This document shows positions 7,520-15,644 of a stretch of 15,683 bases of DNA, one piece after another (within the stretch, counting starts at the first letter, position 1; the number at the start of each line of letters is the position of its first letter). The position numbers were made by a program, and so were the translations under genes. The stretch covers positions 1,178 through 16,860 of the forward strand of contig PMBV01000122.1 in the NCBI GenBank assembly GCA_003153055.1. Direction: 5' to 3'. The notes beneath the pieces were generated by a model. That model saw nothing but the letters and a program-made list of their open reading frames with translations, had not been told where the DNA came from and did not search any database. The DNA is from Myxococcales bacterium (lineage in GTDB: Bacteria; Myxococcota; Myxococcia; Myxococcales; Myxococcaceae).

Positions 7520-10500
7520 GTGAGCAAGGCAGTCGATCGAACCAGCGACGTCGCCGTCATCGGCATGGCGTGCCGCTTCCCCCATGCCCGTGACCTCCCC
7601 TCGCTGTGGCGCCTGGTCACCACCGGAGAGGTGGCCTTCGAGGACATCTCCGACGCTCGGTGGACGCACTCGGCCTTCTACGAGCCGACGGACCTCCGCG
7701 CGACCGACAAGACCTACGTGAAGAAGGGCGCCTTCATCGAGGGCGTCGAGGAGTTCGCCGCGCTCCACTACGGCCTCGCCCCGCGCCGGGTGCAGGTGAT
7801 GGATCCGCAGCAACGGCTCGCCATCGAGATGACCCGGCAGGCGCTCCAGGACGCCGGCTACGAGTCGAAGAGCTTCGATCGCTCGCGCACCGGTGTCTTC
7901 ATCGGGGCCTCGGTGTCGGAGTACAAAGACATCGTCACCTCGCGTCACCGCGCCATTCAAATGGCCAACGGCGACTACGGCGACGAGCTCTCGGGCGCCG
8001 AGGCCGACACGCTCAAGACGGCGGTGGCTGACGTGGCCCCCGCACGTGCCTTCACCGTGGCCGGCGGCCTGCTCAATATGATCGCCTGCAGCGTCTCGCA
8101 GACGTTCGACCTCTCCGGCCCGGCCATGCAGATCGACGCGGCCTGCAGCTCGGCCCTGGTGGCCATTCACGAGGCCACCATCAACCTGAGGGCCCACCAG
8201 TGCAACCTGGCCATCGCCGGGGGCGTGTACCTGAACCTCACGCCCGACAACCTGGTTGGCTTCTCGCGCATCGGCGCCATCTCGCCGTCGGGCGCCTGCC
8301 GGCCCTTCGACGCGGCGGCTGATGGGTTCGTGATGGGCGAGGGCGTTGGGCTGGTGGTGCTCAAGCGCCTCGACGACGCCACCCGCGACGGCGATCGAAT
8401 CTACGCCGTGCTGCGCGGCACCGGCTGCAACAACGACGGCAAAGGCGATGGGCCGATGACGCCTCGGCCCGAGGGCCAGCGCGGCGCCATGTGGCGGGCC
8501 CACGCCGACGTCGACTTCCCGGTGGAGACCATCGGGTACGTCGAGACGCACGGCACTGCCACCACCGTGGGTGACGTGGTCGAGGTGGGCGCCCTCAAGC
8601 AGTTCTTCTTCGAGCGCTCCCACAAGGCGCTCTCCGAGCCGTTCTGCTTTCTGGGCAGCATCAAGGCGAACATCGGCCACACGATGTCGGCCGCCGGCGT
8701 GGCGGGCTTCATGAAGACGTGCCTCATGCTGCACGAGGGCGTCATTCCGCCTCAGGCCGCCGTCACCACCATCAACCCCAAGCTCGAGCTCGACCGCTCG
8801 CCCTTCCGCATCTCCGACCGGGCCCAGGAGTGGGTGACGCCAGCGGGCGCCAAGCGCCGGGCCGCCGTCTCCAGCTTCGGCTTCGGAGGCACCAACGCCC
8901 ACGTGCTCCTCGAGGAGGCGCCAAGCGCCGAGGTGGCGACGGTCGAGCGCGAGGAGCTCTTCCTCCTCTCGGCCCCCAACGCCACGCTCCTCGCCGCCCA
9001 CGCCGCCGAGCTCGCGACCGAGGTCGTGACCCGGAACCTCGAGCCGGCTGACGTGGCCTTCACGCTCGCGTCGCGAGCCTCGTTCAACGCTCGCATCGCC
9101 TTCGTGGCCAAGGGGCGGGCCGCGCTCCTCGAGGAGCTCAAGGCCGTCGCGGCGGGCAAGGCGCCCTCGACACCGCTCCCCGTGGACCAGCGCAAGGTGG
9201 CCTTCCTCTTCCCCGGGCAGGGCGCCCAGCGGGTGGGCCTCCTCGAAGATTTGTTCCAGCGCTGGCCCGCGCTCAGGGCCCGGCTCGAGGCGCTCGACGC
9301 CGCGTCGAGGGAGGCCGCGGGGTGCTCGCTCCTCGAGGCCCTCTACCCACCCAAGGGCGCCGACCTCGTGCAGGCCCAGCGACACCTCACCCGCACCGAG
9401 GTGTGCCAGCCGGCCATGGCCGCGCTCGGCATTGCCCTGGGCGAGCTGCTCCGAGACGCGGGGGTGACGCCGACGGCGCTGCTCGGCCACTCGCTGGGTG
9501 AGTTCGCCGCCGCGGCGGTCGGTCGCATGCTCGACGGCGCGGAGGCCGTGCGCCTGGTCGCGCTGCGCGGCCAGCTGATGAACCAGCTCCACCTCGCCGA
9601 CCCGGGCGCCATGCTGGCGGTGATGGCCCAGCGTTCGACCGTCGAGGGGCGCTTGGCCGGCCTCGACGGCGTCGTCATCGCCAACGACAACCACCCGACC
9701 CAGGTGGTGTTGTCTGGGCCCACCGCTGGCATCGAGGCGGCCCAGAAGCGCCTCGCCGGTGCGGGCTTCAAGGTGACCCGGCTCGAGGTCTCGCACGCGT
9801 TCCACTCGCCGCTGATGGCGGGCGTCGACGAGAAGATGGTTGGTCTGGTGAAGGCCCTGCCAGTGACCGACGGCGACGCGCCGGTCGTCTCGTGCATCTC
9901 CGCGCGAGCCTACGCCTCCGCCGCCGAGGCCCGCGACGTGTGGGCGAGGCACGCCACCTCTCCAGTTCGCTTCGTCGAGGCCCTCTCCTCGCTGGCCGAC
10001 GACGGCGTGAGCCACTACGTGCAGGTCGGGGCCGGGGGCGCGCTGCTGTCCTTCGCCCGTGGCGTCGCCGGCGCCGATGGAGTCGGCTACTCGTCGCTCG
10101 CGCCAGCCGATGGTGGCGATGGGGGTGCCCAGCTCCTCTCGACGTTGGGAGAGCTGTGGCTCAAAGGCGTACCGGTGCGCCCCCAGCGGCTCCTCGAGGG
10201 CCGCCTCGTCACGTTGCCCCCCACGCCGCTGGAGACCGAGCGCTACTGGGTCGTCGAGCGCGCCACGCGCACCCCTCACCGGCCGCTGCTCGCGGCTGGC
10301 ACCACCCTCGCCGCACAACCGCAGGTGAAGTCGAAGGGAGTCGTACCGATGGACAACCTCCTTGCGCTGTTTCAGCAGCAGAACGCGTTGCTCCAGGCCC
10401 AGGCCGAGGTGCTCAAGGCCCAGGCCAGCGCCATCGCCGCCATGACGGGCGGAGCGACGGTTGCCGTGGAGGCGCCAGCCGTCATCGTCGCGCCGGCCCC

Positions 10501-13500
10501 CGTTGCCGCACCCGCGCCGGTCAAGCCGCCCAGCTTCGCGAATCTCGTCGGCAAGGCCGAGGTGGTGGCTCCTCCCGCGGTGAAGGTGGAAGCTCCGAAG
10601 CTGGTGGCGGCGCCCAAGGTGGAGGCCGCGCCAGCCAAGGTCGACCCACGGCCTGAGGTCGAGGCCAAGGTGCTGGCATCGGTCGCCCGCATCAGCGCCT
10701 TCCCGGTGGCGACGCTTAAGACTCAACAGACGTTGGTGGGCGAGCTGGGCTTCGATTCGCTCATGCTGGTCGAGCTCGACACCGACATCGGCAAGGCCTT
10801 CCCTCGGGTGGGCGGGCTGCCGCGGGAGCTGTTCAGCAAGACCACCACCGTCGGGCAGGTCATCGACCACCTGCTGACGGCCTTGGAGGGCGAGGCCGAA
10901 GCGGGCCAGGCCCAGGTCAGCGAGGCCACGCAGGCGCTCACCCGTTACCAGCCGGCCGTGGTGGCCGCGCCGCTGTTCACCGTCTCGGAGTCAGTGCTGG
11001 GTTTCCGCCGCCCGCTGCTGGTGACGAGAGACGGCTCGGGCGTTGCCGAGGCAGTCGTGGCGCGGCTCAACGAGCGAGGCGTCGCCTGTGAGCTGGGGCC
11101 CATCGACGCGCAGGGCGACTTCGGTGGCGTCATTCATCTGGCCTCGCTCGGCGCCGTGGGCGACTACAAGGCGCCCACCCAGGCGCTGCTCGGTCTGGCC
11201 AAGCGACTCGGCGCCGAGAAGACCGAGTGCTTCATCACCGTGACTGGGCTGGGCGGTCGCTTTGGGTTCGACGGCGTCACGCCTGAGCGCCTGGGTCAGG
11301 TCGGCGCGTTGGGCTTCACCAAGGCTCTGGCCCTGGAGTGGCCCGACGCGACGGTGAAGGCCATCGACGTGGATCCATCACTGGGGGCCGACGTCGTCGC
11401 CCGCCAACTCGTCGACGAGCTGTCGTCTGGCGACCGTACCCCGGAGGTCGGCTTTGCTCGTGAAGGTCGGCTCGCCGTGTCGCTCGAGCCGGTGGCGTCG
11501 GTGGCCGTGTCCGGCCCGGTGCTGACCAAGGACAGCGTGGTGGTGGTGACGGGTGGGGCGAAGGGGCTCGGGCTCAAGCTCGCCCGCTCGCTGGCCAAGG
11601 AATACGGGTGCGCGGTGGCGTTGGTCGGCCGCTCGGCCCGCTCCGAGGAGGCGGCCAAGGCGGCGTCATCGGTGAAGTCGGCCGGGGCGCGGTCGTGCAC
11701 CTACCACGCGGCCGATGTCCGCGACGCTGGGAGCGTGAAAGCGTGCCTCGCCGCGGTGCGGACCTCCCATGGCCGCATCGACGCGGTGGTGCACGCGGCC
11801 GGGGTGCTCGCCGACGCGCTGGTGGGCTCGAAGCAGGCTGGTGACGTCGACGCCGTGCTCGAGACCAAGGTGGGAGGCGCGCAGGCGCTCCTCGAGGCCA
11901 CCGCCACCGACTCGCTCAAGCTGGTGGCCCTCATCGGCTCGTGGGCGGGGCGCTTCGGCAACGCGGCGCAGACCGACTACTCGGCCGCCAACGAGATGAT
12001 GGCTCGCCTGGCGGTCTCGGCATCTGGGCCTCGCACCGTGGCCATCGACTACCCGCCCTGGGCCGACTCGGAGATGGCCCGGAAGATCCCCGGCTTCAAG
12101 AAGGCCGAGCTCAAGGCACAAGGCGTGAGCTTCCTCACCGACCAAGAGGGCGTGACCTCGTTCCTCGCCGCCATCGCGCAGGGCAAGGGAGAGGTGCTGG
12201 TGGGCCACGCGGTGCCCCGGCGCTCCTTCAGCCACGTCGCGGCGTTCCCCGTGTCGCGCTTGAGCCACGTGTACCTGAACGATCACACCATGGCCGGCCA
12301 GCGGGTGCTGCCCTTCGCCGCGGCGCTCGATCACGTCGCCGCGGCGGGGCTCGACGCGGTGGGGGCCCAGCGCCAGCCCTTCACGGTGACGGACTTCCGG
12401 CTCCAGCGCGCGGTGTTGGTGCCCGACACCACCTGGCTCGAGGTGGCCGTGAAGCAGAAGGCCACCGCGCAGGGAGCCGCGCCGCTCGAGGCCACTCTGA
12501 GCCAGGGTCACGCGCCGTCGTACCGGGGCGTCATCTCCCTGGGCGCGAGCAAAGACGGGGCTCCGGCGCTGAAGAGCTACGCGCCGACCCGAGAGCTGCC
12601 GTTGTCGCTCAAGGACTTTTACGGCGGCTTCACGTTCCATGGCCCCCGCCTGCAGGGCATCACCTCCATCGAGGCGCTGGGCGAGGACGGCGTGGCGGGC
12701 ACGGTGAAGGGCTGCCGACCGACCGATTGGATCAAAGACCCCAAGCGCGCCGAGTGGACCATCGACCCGCTGGTGGTCGACGCGTCGTTCCAGCTCGCGG
12801 GCTACTGGGCGTGGGTGAAGCACCAGCGGGCCGGCTTCCCGGTCGGCCTGGGGCGGTTGGTGCAGTTGGCGCCCTTCGGGGCTGGGCCGATCCGCTGCAC
12901 GGTCACCTTCGAGGCCTCCGACGGCGACGTCTTCACCGGGAGTCTCACCTGGCACGACGCCTCGGGTCAGTTGGTGGCGTTCATGACGGGCATGCAGGCC
13001 GAGTTCAAGAAGCGCGACCCGCAGTTCCAGCCCAAGGCCGAGGTCAAGGCCGCTCCCAAGGTCGAGGTCGTCCCGCCGCCCATCGAGGAGCCGGCGCCGC
13101 CCAGCGTCACCATCGACGAATCGTCGTGGAACCCGGCCAAGTTCCCCGAGTACGAGGAGCTGCAAGAGCGCATTCAGATGGCCGAGGCCTTTGGTCTCAA
13201 GAACCCGTACTTCTCGGTGCACGAGGCCATCTGCGGCGACACCACGGTGGTGAACGGGAAGACGATGATCAACTTCTCCTCGTACAACTACGTGGGCAAC
13301 TCGGGAGACCCGGTGGTCTCCAAAGCCGCGCAAGACGCGGTGGCCAAGCTCGGCACCTCGGTGTCGGCCAGCCGGGTCGCCTCGGGTGAGAAGCCGTTGA
13401 CGCAGGAGCTCGAGCGAGCCCTGGCCGACTTCTTCGGCACCGAGGACTGCATTGTGCTGGTGTCGGGGCACGCCACCAACGTGAGCGTGGTGGGGCACAT

Positions 13501-14350
13501 CGTGGGGGCGAACGACCTCATCCTCCACGACGCCCTGGCTCACGACTCCATCATTCAGGGGGCCAAGCTGTCAGGCGCCAAGCGCCGGCCGTTCCCCCAC
13601 AACGACTACGAGGCGCTGGATCGCATGCTCCAGAGCCTGCGGCCGCACTACCGCCGCGTGCTCATCGCCATCGAGGGCGCTTACTCGATGGACGGCGACA
13701 TTCCCGAGCTGCCCAAGTTCATCGAGGTGAAGAAGAAGCACAAGGCGATGCTGTTGGTCGACGAGGCCCACTCGGCGGGCGTGGTGGGTGACACGGGCCG
13801 GGGCGTGGGGGAGTACTTCCACGTCAACCGGAGCGACGTCGACATGTGGATGGGCACCCTCTCGAAGTCCTTCGCCTCATGCGGCGGCTACATCTGTGGG
13901 AGCCACCCGCTGGTCGAGTACCTCAAGTACACCACCCCGGGCTTCATCTTCTCGGTGGGCATCTCGCCGCCCAACGCCGCCGCCGCGCTGGCTGCCACCC
14001 ACCAGCTCATCGCCCACCCGGAGCGGGTGCGCCAGGCCAAGGAGAACGCCGCGCGCTTCATCGCGTTGCTCAAGGAGCGAGGCATCAACACCGGCATGTC
14101 GAAGGACACGGCGGTGGTGCCGGCCATCATCGGCAACTCGGTGCTGTGCCTGCAGGTGTCCGATGCGCTGAAGGACCGCGGCGTCAACGTGCAACCCATC
14201 TTGTACCCCGCAGTCGAGGAGGATCAGGCGCGGCTGCGCTTCTTCCTGTCGTCGCTGCACCAGGAAGAGCAGCTCCTCACCGCCGCCGACATTCTCAAGG
14301 AGGAGCTCGACCGGCTCACCCGCGAGATGAACGGCGAGGCGGTGGCGTGA
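7520..14350 (+). CDS. iterative PKS fused to alpha-oxoamine synthase (KS-AT-ACP-KR-DH-AOS)
   Basis: Encodes 2276 residues. KS (about 10-467) has the triad Cys209 (AACSSA), His344 (VETHGTAT), His387 (KANIGH). AT (about 560-870) has GHSLGE with Ser658 and HAFH (759-762), which predicts malonyl-CoA. A coiled-coil-like stretch (944-980) and an Ala/Pro/Val linker precede one ACP (Ser1080, LGFDSLML). KR has TGGAKGLG (from 1344) and Ser1474, Tyr1487, Asn1491. DH has a first hotdog motif HTMAGQRVLP (His1589) and DASFQ (Asp1754, Gln1758). The C-terminus (about 1865-2265) is a PLP-dependent AOS with DEAHSAG (Asp2081, His2084) and GTLSKSFASCGG (Lys2116 for the Schiff base). All active sites look intact. 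ACP before KR and DH is the order of PUFA synthase PfaA and enediyne synthases, not of modular PKSs. There is no ER, thioesterase or reductase domain; AOS probably releases the chain by decarboxylative condensation with an amino acid such as Ser, Ala or Gly, giving a 2-amino-3-ketone. The amino acid and the number of cycles cannot be read from the sequence. Confidence 0.93.
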   Translation: MSKAVDRTSDVAVIGMACRFPHARDLPSLWRLVTTGEVAFEDISDARWTHSAFYEPTDLRATDKTYVKKGAFIEGVEEFAALHYGLAPRRVQVMDPQQRLAIEMTRQALQDAGYESKSFDRSRTGVFIGASVSEYKDIVTSRHRAIQMANGDYGDELSGAEADTLKTAVADVAPARAFTVAGGLLNMIACSVSQTFDLSGPAMQIDAACSSALVAIHEATINLRAHQCNLAIAGGVYLNLTPDNLVGFSRIGAISPSGACRPFDAAADGFVMGEGVGLVVLKRLDDATRDGDRIYAVLRGTGCNNDGKGDGPMTPRPEGQRGAMWRAHADVDFPVETIGYVETHGTATTVGDVVEVGALKQFFFERSHKALSEPFCFLGSIKANIGHTMSAAGVAGFMKTCLMLHEGVIPPQAAVTTINPKLELDRSPFRISDRAQEWVTPAGAKRRAAVSSFGFGGTNAHVLLEEAPSAEVATVEREELFLLSAPNATLLAAHAAELATEVVTRNLEPADVAFTLASRASFNARIAFVAKGRAALLEELKAVAAGKAPSTPLPVDQRKVAFLFPGQGAQRVGLLEDLFQRWPALRARLEALDAASREAAGCSLLEALYPPKGADLVQAQRHLTRTEVCQPAMAALGIALGELLRDAGVTPTALLGHSLGEFAAAAVGRMLDGAEAVRLVALRGQLMNQLHLADPGAMLAVMAQRSTVEGRLAGLDGVVIANDNHPTQVVLSGPTAGIEAAQKRLAGAGFKVTRLEVSHAFHSPLMAGVDEKMVGLVKALPVTDGDAPVVSCISARAYASAAEARDVWARHATSPVRFVEALSSLADDGVSHYVQVGAGGALLSFARGVAGADGVGYSSLAPADGGDGGAQLLSTLGELWLKGVPVRPQRLLEGRLVTLPPTPLETERYWVVERATRTPHRPLLAAGTTLAAQPQVKSKGVVPMDNLLALFQQQNALLQAQAEVLKAQASAIAAMTGGATVAVEAPAVIVAPAPVAAPAPVKPPSFANLVGKAEVVAPPAVKVEAPKLVAAPKVEAAPAKVDPRPEVEAKVLASVARISAFPVATLKTQQTLVGELGFDSLMLVELDTDIGKAFPRVGGLPRELFSKTTTVGQVIDHLLTALEGEAEAGQAQVSEATQALTRYQPAVVAAPLFTVSESVLGFRRPLLVTRDGSGVAEAVVARLNERGVACELGPIDAQGDFGGVIHLASLGAVGDYKAPTQALLGLAKRLGAEKTECFITVTGLGGRFGFDGVTPERLGQVGALGFTKALALEWPDATVKAIDVDPSLGADVVARQLVDELSSGDRTPEVGFAREGRLAVSLEPVASVAVSGPVLTKDSVVVVTGGAKGLGLKLARSLAKEYGCAVALVGRSARSEEAAKAASSVKSAGARSCTYHAADVRDAGSVKACLAAVRTSHGRIDAVVHAAGVLADALVGSKQAGDVDAVLETKVGGAQALLEATATDSLKLVALIGSWAGRFGNAAQTDYSAANEMMARLAVSASGPRTVAIDYPPWADSEMARKIPGFKKAELKAQGVSFLTDQEGVTSFLAAIAQGKGEVLVGHAVPRRSFSHVAAFPVSRLSHVYLNDHTMAGQRVLPFAAALDHVAAAGLDAVGAQRQPFTVTDFRLQRAVLVPDTTWLEVAVKQKATAQGAAPLEATLSQGHAPSYRGVISLGASKDGAPALKSYAPTRELPLSLKDFYGGFTFHGPRLQGITSIEALGEDGVAGTVKGCRPTDWIKDPKRAEWTIDPLVVDASFQLAGYWAWVKHQRAGFPVGLGRLVQLAPFGAGPIRCTVTFEASDGDVFTGSLTWHDASGQLVAFMTGMQAEFKKRDPQFQPKAEVKAAPKVEVVPPPIEEPAPPSVTIDESSWNPAKFPEYEELQERIQMAEAFGLKNPYFSVHEAICGDTTVVNGKTMINFSSYNYVGNSGDPVVSKAAQDAVAKLGTSVSASRVASGEKPLTQELERALADFFGTEDCIVLVSGHATNVSVVGHIVGANDLILHDALAHDSIIQGAKLSGAKRRPFPHNDYEALDRMLQSLRPHYRRVLIAIEGAYSMDGDIPELPKFIEVKKKHKAMLLVDEAHSAGVVGDTGRGVGEYFHVNRSDVDMWMGTLSKSFASCGGYICGSHPLVEYLKYTTPGFIFSVGISPPNAAAALAATHQLIAHPERVRQAKENAARFIALLKERGINTGMSKDTAVVPAIIGNSVLCLQVSDALKDRGVNVQPILYPAVEEDQARLRFFLSSLHQEEQLLTAADILKEELDRLTREMNGEAVA
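10334..10351 (+). promoter_or_regulatory. internal ribosome-binding-site-like sequence and in-frame ATG
   Basis: AAGGGAG (10334-10340) stands eight bases before an in-frame ATG (10349) at the boundary between the AT and the coiled-coil/ACP part of the synthase. Initiation here would give a 1333-residue ACP-KR-DH-AOS protein beginning MDNLLALFQQQNALLQ. It may be a relic of a gene fusion or chance; no direct evidence of use. Confidence 0.2.
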
Positions 14351-14388
14351 TGGCTCGCTCTGAAACGAACCCCGAAAGGACGTCATGA
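14350..14388 (+). CDS. 12-codon open frame linking synthase and methyltransferase genes
   Basis: The last base of the synthase stop TGA is the first base of an ATG (14350), which opens MARSETNPERTS. Its stop TGA (14386-14388) overlaps the methyltransferase ATG at 14385 as ATGA. The arrangement could carry ribosomes across the gap by translational coupling, but the methyltransferase has its own ribosome binding site (AAAGGA), so it may be meaningless. Confidence 0.15.
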   Translation: MARSETNPERTS

Positions 14389-15263
14389 CCTCGACGCGCG
14401 AAGAAGTTGAAGTTGGCTACGACATCTCGAACGAGTTCTTCCGCCTCTGGCTGGACGAGCGAATGCATTACACCTCGGCGGTCTACGACGAGGCCCACAC
14501 CACGCTGGAGCAGGCCCAGCGCAACAAGTGCCGCTGGCTGGCTGATTTCGGAGAGGTGAAGCCCGAGTCGCTGGTGATGGACATCGGCTGCGGCTGGGGC
14601 GCCAACCTCGAGTACCTGGCCCTGGAGCGGAAGGTGCAGCGCGCCCACGGCGTCACGCTGTCACGGGCTCAGCACGATGAAATCATGGCTCGGAAGCTCC
14701 CGGGCGTCACCGTGTGGTGCGAGGACTACCGAGATTTTCGCCCGACCGAGAAGTACGACGCGCTCATCAGCATTGAGATGATCGACCACCTCGTCTCTCC
14801 GGCCCAGCAGCAGCAAGGCCTCGCGGTTCCCATCTACCGGGAGTACTTCAACACAGTCGCCAAGTGGGTGAAGCCGGGTGCTTGTTTTGGGTTCCAGGCC
14901 ATTCTGCGAGACCGAGTTCCCCGCGGCCGCAAAGACCTCGAGGACCTCAAGTTCACCGCCGACGTCATCTTCCCTGGTGGGCTGAACCCGCGTCTCGAGG
15001 AGCTGGTCGCCGCCTGCGGGCAGTCGTGGGAGGTCATTCAGCTCAACACGCGCCGCCTGGATTACGGGAAGACGACGGCCGAGTGGCTCCGCCGGTTCCG
15101 CCTGAGCCGCGATCGCATCATGGCGTCGGGCTGGGGCTCGAGGGTCATGTCCAACGGCGAGACCGTGTGGACCAATTACGAGCGGTACCTTTCCACGTGC
15201 GTGAAGGCGTTCGAGAACCATTGGTCGAGCGATGTGCAGATGAAGCTTAGGGTTAAGGACTGA
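14385..15263 (+). CDS. SAM methyltransferase of the cyclopropane fatty acid synthase family
   Basis: Encodes 292 residues, the usual size for mycolic-acid cyclopropane synthase relatives. Family marks: YDISNEFFRLWLDERMHYTSAVYD (12-35), SAM-binding MDIGCGWG with Asp66, IFPGG before the C-terminal part, and Tyr227 in LDYGKTT. By my recall of CmaA1, three residues of the bicarbonate/active site differ: Cys of YSCAYF is Ser31, Glu of FEHF is Asp134, and the His of LLHTI is Gln171. It is therefore more likely a methyl-adding enzyme than a classical cyclopropanase. Fungal sphingolipid C9-methyltransferase is in the same superfamily, so C-methylation of the synthase product is a sensible guess; N- or O-methylation is possible. 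The ATG at 14385 follows AAAGGA by four bases. Last gene of the operon, 34 bases after the synthase. Confidence 0.9.
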   Translation: MTSTREEVEVGYDISNEFFRLWLDERMHYTSAVYDEAHTTLEQAQRNKCRWLADFGEVKPESLVMDIGCGWGANLEYLALERKVQRAHGVTLSRAQHDEIMARKLPGVTVWCEDYRDFRPTEKYDALISIEMIDHLVSPAQQQQGLAVPIYREYFNTVAKWVKPGACFGFQAILRDRVPRGRKDLEDLKFTADVIFPGGLNPRLEELVAACGQSWEVIQLNTRRLDYGKTTAEWLRRFRLSRDRIMASGWGSRVMSNGETVWTNYERYLSTCVKAFENHWSSDVQMKLRVKD

Positions 15264-15292
15264 GCACCGGTTGAAGGTGGGACTTGGTGCTC
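15262..15292 (+). terminator. hairpin overlapping the end of the operon
   Basis: GAGCACC (15262-15268), starting inside the methyltransferase stop codon, pairs perfectly with GGTGCTC (15286-15292) across a 17-base loop. No U tract follows, so it may slow decay of the mRNA end and need not terminate transcription. Confidence 0.3.
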
Positions 15293-15305
15293 GTGCCGAG
15301 CGAGC

Positions 15306-15326
15306 GAGCGCGGAGGTTCCGCGTTC
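15306..15326 (+). terminator. GC-rich hairpin, possible terminator
   Basis: GAGCGCGGA (15306-15314) and TCCGCGTTC (15318-15326) form a 9-bp stem with one G-U pair and a 3-base loop, 43 bases past the operon's last stop codon. What follows (GTGTATAG) is only weakly U-rich, so efficiency as an intrinsic terminator is doubtful. Confidence 0.35.
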
Positions 15327-15341
15327 GTGTATAGGTCTGTC

Positions 15342-15498
15342 GGGACACGGCGTGACGGGTACGTCCGGCGGGACACGGGTGACGGGCACGTCCGCCCGGG
15401 GCCGGGTTCGCGTTCGCGTTCGTACCCGGGTCCGGCTGCGAACGGGCACGGGTAGCGGAACACGTCCGACGGGCCACGGGTAGCGTCGTACTACGTCC
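15342..15498. repeat. degenerate GC-rich direct repeats, about 28-bp period
   Basis: GGGACACGG occurs at 15342 and 15370, each followed by GTGACGGG and then ACGTCCG. CACGGGTAGCG occurs at 15447 and 15475, also 28 bases apart. ACGTCC recurs at 15361, 15388, 15462 and 15493. A TTCGCG run lies between. The open frames across this stretch are low-complexity (Gly/Arg/Thr/Val) and not convincing genes. It is probably non-coding repeat DNA of the type that accumulates between genes. Confidence 0.6.
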
Positions 15499-15596
15499 TA
15501 CGGGGCACACCTCCGAAGGGGCGCCAGCATCTAAGGCGGAGTTCTCCTTGTTTGAGTTGCCGGTCGCGTCCCCGTGTCGACCGTATCCGAGCCCGG

Positions 15597-15631
15597 GCAC
15601 GCACGCGCACGCGCACGCGCACGCGCACGCG
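15597..15631. repeat. alternating purine-pyrimidine tract, GCACGC hexamer repeat
   Basis: Thirty-five bases alternate purine and pyrimidine without a break, built from about five GCACGC units. Such tracts can adopt left-handed Z-DNA under negative supercoiling and can change length by replication slippage. Confidence 0.85.
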
Positions 15632-15644
15632 ACCCCGCACCCGT

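Noticed and set aside
7502..10870. 1122-residue open frame antisense to the synthase
   Set aside because: It mirrors KS and AT codons with GC-rich third positions; composition is Arg/Gly/His/Leu-rich with no motif. The plus strand has intact catalytic residues.
11666..13543. 625-residue open frame antisense to KR-DH-AOS
   Set aside because: Same reason: it opposes clear catalytic motifs on the plus strand.
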